In this document: positions 1-8,600 of the stretch, piece after piece
How positions within the stretch are numbered: the first letter of the stretch is position 1
How the letters are laid out: each line of letters opens with the position of its first letter
The notes under the pieces: model-generated
Seen by the model: the letters and a program-made list of their open reading frames with translations, nothing else
Databases searched by the model: none
Told to the model about the DNA's origin: nothing
From: Lenisia limosa
Taxonomy: Eukaryota; Breviatea
Reading direction: 5' to 3'
DNA length: 23,998 nucleotides
Assembly (NCBI GenBank): GCA_001655205.1
Contig: LPNZ01001871.1
Span: 1 to 23,998, forward strand
Translations under genes and position numbers: made by a program

Positions 1-167
1 TTATAAAACAAAAAAGCCCTCAACTCTGTTGACTAGGCATAAAATAGCAGAAACACCCAATGGTGCCACAACATGACGGAAAGGAAAGGAGAACATATGA
101 AAACAACAATTGTCCAATTTCAGCGAGCTTCGAACTCTTCTGATTGCCATTTTGTTTTGAAATTATG
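1..167. other. 3' flank of the kinesin gene at the window edge
   Basis: This stretch lies downstream of the kinesin stop codon (TAA on the minus strand, 168-170). I see no convincing gene in it. No AATAAA-type signal is visible on the minus strand. It most likely holds the kinesin 3' UTR and the start of an intergenic region cut off by the window. Confidence 0.5.
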
Positions 168-3100
168 TTACTTGGAAGCATGAGTAATAGGCACCTCAAG
201 ACGAACCTGGAACTGCATGGCGTGTCGCTTGAGATACGACACAAACTCCGGGGTGACCGGGTCCACTGTGAACTGCTGGCGGAACTCGAAATCTGGGTTG
301 TTCGTGGAAGACAGAATTTGTTCGGTCTACGGAAATTAATCAATAACAGATGAATCGGAAACATCAGAGCGCGCTCACCTCGTGTGGCTCCTTATCAAGG
401 TAGAATCCAAAGCGGACAAATGAGCCTCTTCTCTGTGTCGCCGGCAGGCCTCGAAGGTTCTTCACCTGGGCAATCAATAAGACTTGAAAAAAAGTCCAAG
501 ATATAATTTCTAGATTAAACATTTCTAGAAAACATGAGTATTGCGGACCTCCAAAATGAAGTCAAGTCGAGTGCCAATGAGGTCATTTGGCTCATCCGCA
601 AATCCTTCGAACCCGTCCGTTTCGCCTTCCGTATTACACGGGAACATCCTAGTGATCATGAGTTTATTCACATTTACATCTCGTTTATGCTTGGAGTATC
701 CGGTATTATGGCCTCAAAGGCCCGCCCACGTGACACTTAACAAGCCTTGCTCCTGTCCTTTGTAGTCGATGACTGGACATGGATCCTCGACTTCCATCAA
801 ATAGGCCAGGGGCTCAAGGTAGACGTAAGACTTTCCTACAAGAACATCCGTAGGAGGGTCGTAGAAGGGGTCCTGAAGGGTCAACAAGAAAGGAGTAACA
901 CGTATGAAAATTTCAAATACACCGCCATTCCCACCTCTTCTTTGGTCTCATCCAATTCTCCAAACTCGACAAAGTTGTTGTAGGACTCTCTCATAAGGAA
1001 AAGACGATCACGGAATTTGTCGAACTAAACCGTTGTGACACTGTTAACACCATGATATAAGAACACCGTTATTGTTGTTCAGAGGGTATCAGAAGCCTAC
1101 CGTCCAAAGCCAAGCCAAGCCGGTTTTGGCGTTAACAAGGTTCAGGCCGAGCGTGACTTCCTTCATTTGGCGAAGCTCCTCTGTGGGTGTTAGGGCAATG
1201 TCTACAAAGTGCATTCAAACCTAATGGGGAAAGAGAGGCAGATTCTGGGACCTTTGTAATGACCTAAAACAGTAAACGGTCGGAGTCATGTGGTATTCCC
1301 TCCAGTATAAGCCCCCCATGAACCTTGAGTTCAAAGAAAACAGGCTTGCCCAGTGCCTTGGCGATTTCGTTCGCTTCGTTGACCATGGGGATGGAAGACG
1401 CCAAATCCTGAACGTGTCAGACATTTGCAATCCAAAAGCCAGTGCATTATAGTGGTTCTTGAGCCCACGGATTCAAGCTTCTGCTTCCAGTCGCCCGAGG
1501 ACTTTCTTAAGGCCTTCAACGCATCTTGCTCCAACTTCAGCTGCAGGGATATTTCCTAAGTTGTCAGGCCATTCCTGGGCACAAGTTCAAGCCCACCTCC
1601 TTCTTGACAGGGTCGGATTCAGCAGCTCCCAGACCGATCAAACGTGCAATGTGCTCCGTGATCTCCTTTTCTCTAATAATATCATAAAGACTGCCAACAA
1701 TGTGGACAACCATGGTACAAGGGGTGTGAAAAACTATTGAATAATGCATTCGAACCTTTCCGTTCTCTGTCTGTCCGTCTCTGCTCCCATGCTCTCAATT
1801 TGATCAGCAAGACCTCCTCCCTAAACAGTTACTATCACCCACAGACTGGTGCCATACCTGTGCAATTGCGAACTCCTTTTGGGCCACATCCCACGAGTAC
1901 ACGTCTCTCAGCTCCGCATTCTCCCCGGCATTGGTCCTCTCCTCGACCCATTGCTCATGAAGCTCAGGATGGTGGAATCTGAGAACGTAGTTTGATCCGA
2001 ACATGACACGGTCGGTGTGGTGGATCTCCTCCTCCTCGGTTACAGTGGTTCCGTTGTGGAAGACGGCAGCACCACTCATGGCTCGGAGGAAGAACTTGCC
2101 GTCTCGCTGCTCAATGACCGCGTGCTGAAGGGTTTTGAATACAATTTGTTGATTCAATTCCTGCACAACTGACAATAGTGTAAAGAATGTAACATGAGGC
2201 CCACTTCTTTCATGATAGAAACACCTCTCAGTTCGATATCTTGCTTTTCGGGAGAGTCCTTTCGTCCACATTTGGTCTCCGTGTCCTTGAGGGGGAACAC
2301 CAGGGCTTCAGACATCATTATGTCCTCTGAGGAAATCAGAAAGAAACGAGGGTATGAGTGTCTTAATGACAAGAGAAGGTAGTGGTCAACCGGGGAACAG
2401 AACAAACCATGCAAGTTAACGAGATGGGGTATCGAACGAGGATCAACAGCACGTCCGCCGCCAGCTGCGATCAGAGCCGCAGCCTTCTCCTCTGCTGCCT
2501 AATATCGTAAATGAATGCATGTAAAGATTATTGCAAGGTGAAGACCAACATATATCAGCAAGAGTGCACAAACCTTCTCAGCTTCCAAGAGCTTATCCTC
2601 CCAAGACTTGTTGAGGTTGTTGACAAGCTTCTCATTCTCTCTGAGCTGCTCTCTCAGACTCTCAGCCTCCGGATCGGGCTCCGCACTGATCGTCAGAATC
2701 GCAAAAAGAAAATTCATTTGCAGCTTCATGCACCGCTCCACCCACTTCATCATACATATGATATACATGTATATATTCATACAATTACCCCCCCCCCCNN
2801 NNNNNNNNNNNNNNNNNNNNNNNNNNNNNNNNNNNNNNNNNNNNNNNNNNNNNNNNNNNNNNNNNNNNNNNNNNNNNNNNNNNNNNNNNNNNNNNNNNNN
2901 NNNNNNNNNNNNNNNNNNNNNNNNNNNNNNNNNNNNNTGAAAACATCGCCTTTAGTCTAAATCCGTAAACAAAGCAAAGCAGGCAAAGACAATCCGTTCA
3001 GGGCATACACACCTCTCGATTTCTGCCTTGAGGTCGTTGATCAGTTTGTCAGTGGGAGACTCGTTAATGACGGCGGCGTTCTTGATCTGTTTGGCGCGAT

Positions 3101-5256
3101 CAGCGTATCTACAGTGTCAAGGATGACATGGCAACAATAACAATGAAGCATTGGACTGAAGCAAAATACAGTACCTGAGAGTGGAGAGAGTTTCATCGTA
3201 ATTGATATCGGCTGGAGACAAGGCCGCAATCATAATGGTTTTACTGTTACCACCCAAGGCATCTTGAAGCAATCTGATAGGTTAGAAGGGTTAATCCGAA
3301 ACGGTACTACACCCTTTACTAACCTGGTAAGTGTCGAATTTCTGTAAGGCACAAAGACCTTTTTCTTCTTAGCTGGATCGGAGTTTTCGGCCTGAAGAGT
3401 TGAAACCAGAATGTTAAGAATCCAAAGGAAAAAGGTTGGATCTGGCTGAAACTGTCCAGGAGTACACTCCTACCAGTGCGGAAATAACGTTACCGAGAGA
3501 TGAAAGGGATTTGTTGATAGCAGAACCCTCCTACATGGGAGTAAATAAAAACCAAAAATAACAGAGTTGAATTGTGCAAAGAAGCCCCCAAGGAACCTTC
3601 AAACGGTCACCAGTAGCACCAGTCGAATTGGCTCTCTCAGATCCAGCCAAATCCACCTGCGTTATCAGAATATCGTCTTGTGCGCTTTGTTCAGGTTGTA
3701 GCATATATATGCTATAAAAAGAGAAGGTGGTGTATGACTCAAATTTGTCAAAATATAAAAGATATTGAACAAACAAGCTTACAAGATTGACTTTAGAGAC
3801 CTTTGATGTTTTGGCACCCGCATCATCAGTTGTAATCTAGGGGTGAGAACAGCCCGCAATATAGGGGGGGGGGGGGNNNNNNNNNNNNNNNNNNNNNNNN
3901 NNNNNNNNNNNNNNNNNNNNNNNNNNNNNNNNNNNNNNNNNNNNNNNNNNNTGATAGCGAACACGGTGTGCGCTCTCGAAGATGTTGCGTTCATAGCAGT
4001 AGAGGCAACCTGCACAATCATGCAATGATATTGATAGCTTTGACCCAGGAAAATGAATACAGCTTACAGTTCTGGCATTTGTTCCGTCTTCCATTTTCTG
4101 TTCAACCTCTTTGTAAGAAGTCACAGGGTGTCTACATAATAAAAAAAGAAGCCATGAAAGCAATGCCCCCACCTCCAGCCAAAAAAAAAGAAATGCCCCC
4201 ACCTCCAGCCAAAAAAAGGTAAGCTAATCTAAGTCACCACAAACTGGGAAAGGCCGTCAACATAGACACCAAGTTTCTTGTTGTTGCGAACTTTAAGTCC
4301 TCCCTACACAATCAGTACATTGCAAATTCTTTGGAACAAAAAGAAGCAGCACTGACCTTGACATCGTGTGTAGCAGGATTGAGAAGATCACGAATGACCT
4401 CCATATAAATCTCAAGCATGGTTACTTCAATCTAAAATGTGAAAAGGGAACCACAAAGCAAAAGGCCTACGTTGTACTCCAGCTTTTCGTTGTCATTCTC
4501 TGCGATACGTTGAAACATAACTTCGCATGAAATCGGAATGATGCCTCTCTCCGGGCCATATCCGACCTGAAAGATCAGTGATACATGGTGAGCAAGGGCA
4601 ACTGATTAAGTTGGGATAAAATGGTTGATAAAGGAAGTTCCAAGACCAAGTCAACTGTCCAGATGAAAGACAATATTCAGCCACTGGTTGCCACCTTCCA
4701 GCTCACCATAGAGTATGATTTACCAGCACCAGTCTGTCCATATGCTGGGGAGTAAAACAAATGGTTACCAAAATCCATCAAGGCGGTGGCTTACCGAAAA
4801 GAGACGTGTTGAACCCGGACCAAGCGTTCTTCAGCACACCCTCGCCAAGATCATTGAACACATGTGTTTGAGTGGCGTAGTTCTCGTCCGAGCTGTCAAA
4901 CGAGTCGTACGAGTAATCGAATGTGAATGTCTTCTCATTTTCCTTGTCTAAAGTAGAAATGATATTCAAAAAATCGTACAACCAACCTCCAACTTCACCA
5001 CCAGCAGCAACATTGAGAATGGTTGTGGTCTTTCCTTTCATGAAGATGGCTCTCTGGGCCCCTCTCTCTTTCTCACGGCCATTAAAGGGCCGAACTCTCA
5101 CTGCCACCTAATAACATCAAATAATAATAAAAAGGGGGTCGAAGAAGAGAAAGTAGAAGATGGCCGAGAGACGGAGAATCTAGAGGACAGATGAAGAAAG
5201 GGCGACTCTCGTGTTTTCCTCACCTTAACATTGTCACCTCCTCCATCGTCTCCCAT
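168..5256 (-). CDS. Kinesin-3 family motor protein (KIF1/Unc104-like), about 920 aa, 30 exons
   Basis: Microtubule motor of the kinesin-3 (KIF1/Unc104) type; relatives carry vesicles or intraflagellar cargo. Exons (high to low): 5224-5256, 4987-5107, 4795-4947, 4707-4744, 4471-4566, 4357-4431, 4245-4303, 4068-4131, 4009 into a gap, 3783-3836, 3597-3656, 3474-3530, 3324-3391, 3175-3273, 3013-3108, 2574-2685, 2408-2498, 2205-2326, 1858-2124, 1756-1820, 1597-1672, 1469-1555, 1324-1407, 1221-1263, 1101-1180, 935-1024, 730-872, 549-648, 379-465, 168-326. The motor shows [13 protein letters not shown]-loop [11 protein letters not shown], switch I NATSSRAH, switch [10 protein letters not shown] and the neck-side [11 protein letters not shown] coiled-coil stretch ([18 protein letters not shown]) leads to an FHA domain ([20 protein letters not shown]). 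KIF1-type segments follow: [29 protein letters not shown]. The start [11 protein letters not shown] splices in phase into the motor. About 8 residues are lost in the gap at 3877-3951. No C-terminal PH domain is present, unlike Unc104/KIF1A. Family very sure; a few splice sites are inferred. Confidence 0.93.
2799..2937. other. Assembly gap (139 N) in a kinesin intron
   Basis: The gap begins directly after a run of 11 C (2788-2798). It lies in the intron between the exons at 3013-3108 and 2574-2685, which join in frame without it, so probably no coding sequence is missing. Confidence 0.95.
3877..3951. other. Assembly gap (75 N) across the end of a kinesin motor exon
   Basis: The gap begins after a run of 13 G (3864-3876). 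The exon entering from 4009 reads through VFAI and disappears into the gap; the next exon starts at 3836 with ITTDDAGAK. The missing coding part is short, about 8 residues by comparison with other kinesins. Confidence 0.95.
4162..4217 (+). repeat. Tandem repeat, 30-bp period, two units, inside a kinesin intron
   Basis: Two near-identical units start at 4162 and 4192, each a C-rich block (ATGCCCCCACCTCCAGCC) followed by an A-run. They lie in the minus-strand intron 4132-4244. On the plus strand they keep one reading frame and encode MPPPPAKK twice, followed by AGGTAAGC, a good donor-like sequence. On the gene's own strand the repeat is a T-run and G-rich purine tract. Confidence 0.8.
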
Positions 5257-5633
5257 GGTACTGTTGAGGTTCCAAGCGGCGACTCAGAGCGTCTTAGTTG
5301 GACTGAGTAAATCGATGAGTTGTCTTGTAAAGCCTATCCAGTCTTGAATATAGGGATCTTAACAAAATAGAAGTCGTCAGACAGGCTTCAATCCCTTGTT
5401 TCCTTGGTTGGTCAGTTTTTTTTTTGGGCCTTATATAGTCGACGTTTGCGCAATTTTTCGCGTGGCTGGTGCCTTTTACCCTTTTACTGGCGTCCCTTCC
5501 CACCCTTCCCAATCTCTTCCTTCTTGCCCCCACTCCCCCACTTTCCTTTTTATAAGTTAAAACAACCACCAGGAGACCATCAGAGCTGGAGAAGAGAGAG
5601 AACAGCAAGGGTCTGTCACGGATTTAGTCCACT
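5257..5633. promoter_or_regulatory. Divergent intergenic region between kinesin and helicase
   Basis: These 377 bp separate the start codons of two oppositely oriented genes, so they should hold both promoters. A TATA-like TTATATAG lies at 5431-5438 and a TTTTTATAAG at about 5547-5556, roughly 80 bp before the helicase ATG. Between them is a pyrimidine-rich tract (about 5475-5545), common near transcription starts. No experimental support; the elements are inferred from composition only. Confidence 0.4.
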
Positions 5634-8600
5634 ATGCCTGCTCCATCTAAAAAGGAGAAGGTTTGAGCCTGCTGTAATAGTTTCATGTGATTTGACTTTT
5701 TAGACGTTCCGATATACGGAGGTGATGTTTGACCCCCAGAGGCGCGATGTTGTGAAGGAGCTTCTGAAGGACTGGGTGGTATGCTGAGGACTGGTGGCTT
5801 GTTTACCTGTGTTCCTTGATTGACGTCTATGTAGCCACCCCCAGAACAGGACGAAACCGAGAAAGAAGAAGTCATGGAATTCTTAAAGTCAAAGAGGTGA
5901 ACAGGGTGACTCGTTGTGTTATTGCCACGATTCTTACATCGCAGACCAAAGCCTTTCAAAAGCAACCTCACAGAGGATATGTTGGATGAGATATCAGACA
6001 CACTCTACGAGCAGTCTTTTGAAAAGAAGCACCTCTCAAAGCACACAGAAAGTCTTCGGGCTGACCTTCCAGCCAACAGGTTTGCTCTCGGTTCCGATGA
6101 AGGGGACACAGGGTCATTTTTGACAGCATAGCTCCGATGCCAAAGCAAACATCCTCAAAGCTTTAAGAAAGCACCAAGTGAGTCAGGCTGTTGAGTTGAA
6201 CTTCTGAAGGGGAAATTCGTGTGAGGCATACCTGTAATCTTTTCAGGTTGTTGTAATTGAAGGACAAACAGGTTGCGGTAAAACAACACAAATCCCCCAG
6301 AGTAAGCAAAATTTTATTTATTTGAATTTTATTTTTTGTTCTTAATGTTTAGTGCTTCTGGATCATTGGATCTCACGTAAGAAGGGAGGTCATGCCAAGA
6401 TTATCTGTACACAGGTGAGCTAACGGGGGTAATTATTCGTGAGAGTTTTTTTTTGCTTTGCTCAATATTAACATATGATATATATAGTTTATTTATCATA
6501 TAAAAAAATGTTAGTAATTGTATTTTTTCAAACCACCTTGAGTGTGCTAATGTTTTCAAACCACCTTGAGTGTGTTAATGGTTTCAAAATTTTCAAATTT
6601 GTTTTGTTTCTTAAATTTTCGGTTTTCTTACCCTACCAGCCTCGTCGTATTTCCGCAACCTCGGTGGCGCGGCGCGTGGCGTATGAACGTGGCGAGGATG
6701 TTGGAATCTCAGTGGGGTTCCATGTTCGACACGAAAAGTCGTTCCCAAGACCACAGGGTGAGGCGGGGACCAAATGTGTTCATTCACCTTTTGGACTTTG
6801 TTCACCCTTGTAGGCAGCATCATGTACTGTACTTCTGGTATTCTTCTCCAACAGCTTCTGGTACGGGATGAGTTTCTTTATTTCTTTTTACTTTTTTTTA
6901 GGGTGAATCAGATATTCCATATTCCCACATTATCATCGATGAAGCTCATGAAAGGAACCTCACTGAAGACTTTTTGCTTCTGACCCTCAAAAATCTGCTC
7001 AGTATGCTATATTAATGGCGTGAAATAATTACTACTTTAGATAAAAACAGGCACCTCAAAGTGATAGTCATGTCTGCAACCCTCGACACCGCTCTCTTCA
7101 AAAACTTCTTTGGAGGTAACGACATCGTATTCCTACTAATCATTTTAGATTGTCCTATTATTGAAATCCCTGGTCGTACATACCCTGTCAAAAGTAAGCT
7201 GGAGTGAAAGGAAGGAATTTTTATAACGTATTGCCCAATTTCAGCATAAACACCTCTTTTCTTACCCTTGCAGCCTACTATCTTGAAGACGTCATCTCCA
7301 AGCTCAACTTCTTCCTTCCAACCGGTGGGTGCTGCTGATATTTGGAGCAAGCCCGCTATCTGCCCTCTTCACACTGATACCTATTAGATTACCGTGCCCC
7401 AAGAATCCAGCATTCCCCCTATGAGGAAGTCCATAGTCACTTAAGTAAGCAGGCATGTTGAAGTGGTATATCTCACGTAAGTACTCCTTAACCCCTGTTA
7501 GGCAAACAACTGTCAAACTACTCGAGGGACGTTTTGAGTGTGTTGAAGAATTTGAACGAATCAGCCGTGTGTCTTCCTCTGGTCCTGGTGGGTGTGGGTT
7601 TCATTGTTTTGACCATTGCCTTAATGATGAGGATGAGACTAAGTTTAAAAATCTTCGTGTGAGATGTTTAGCAATATTCCCATTTCACCTCACAGGAAAC
7701 CATCTTCTATGCCCTCGAGAAAGAAAAAAGTGGAGATGTTCTTGTCTTTCTCCCTGGATGGGCTGGTAGGATGTCTATTTTTTCGACTGTTTCTTGGGGC
7801 TGGTCTTACAATACATTTCAATTTTGACCCGCTAGAAATCTCAAGAATGACAAAGATGCTTGAGAACCATCCTGATAAGAAACGTCACAATATCACTGTT
7901 CTTCCCCTACACTCACGTGTGGACACCAAACAACAGGTCTGCCCAAAGCTGCTTCACTGACATTGTTAAAACGGGGTTCTCTTTTTTTATTCCTTTTCAG
8001 TCTCGTGTTTTTGACCGAATTTTCGGCCGGAAAGTTGTTCTTTCGTCGCAAATTGCCGAGACATCGGTGACTGTGGACGGTGTTGTCTCCGTTATTGACA
8101 CGGGAAAGGTTCGCGTTGTCATTAGCTCTTGTTGATCTTTTCTCTGTAAAAGGTTTTAATATTTTCAGGACAAATACACCTCTTATGATGCTGAGTCAAA
8201 AATCGGTTTGTGAATTTTCAAAATCAGTTGTTTTGTTTGTTAAAAGCCTGGGTCCTGAAGGAGTCCAATAATGGTCTTTAGGAGCACTGACCACACACTG
8301 GGTGTCGAAATCGGGATCTAAGCAGCGTGCAGGTCGTGCTGGCAGAGTAGGCATTTCTACTAAAAACACTCATTTCCCAGACCCGTCCTGGCGTGTGCTA
8401 CAAACTCTACTCCTCCCTTCGCTACAATACTTTCGACAAAAACAGGGTGGCTGAAATTTGCAGATCACCTTTGGAGCAAGTTTGCCTTCAGGTTTGTGAA
8501 AATGAGTATTTAATGACTTCTCCAGACCCTCTCTCTCCAGCTTGGAAGTTGTCATTCTGTACTCTCACAGGTAAGTTGGTCGTAACAGTGTTACTTTGTG

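Noticed and set aside
4132-4244. Apparent non-canonical kinesin intron flanked by GTGACTT direct repeats, as if from an insertion with target-site duplication.
   Set aside because: A phase-2 GTTTGT donor at 4244 with the acceptor at 4132 gives a normal GT-AG intron and the conserved SQHPVTSY join. The direct repeat is not needed to explain the gene.
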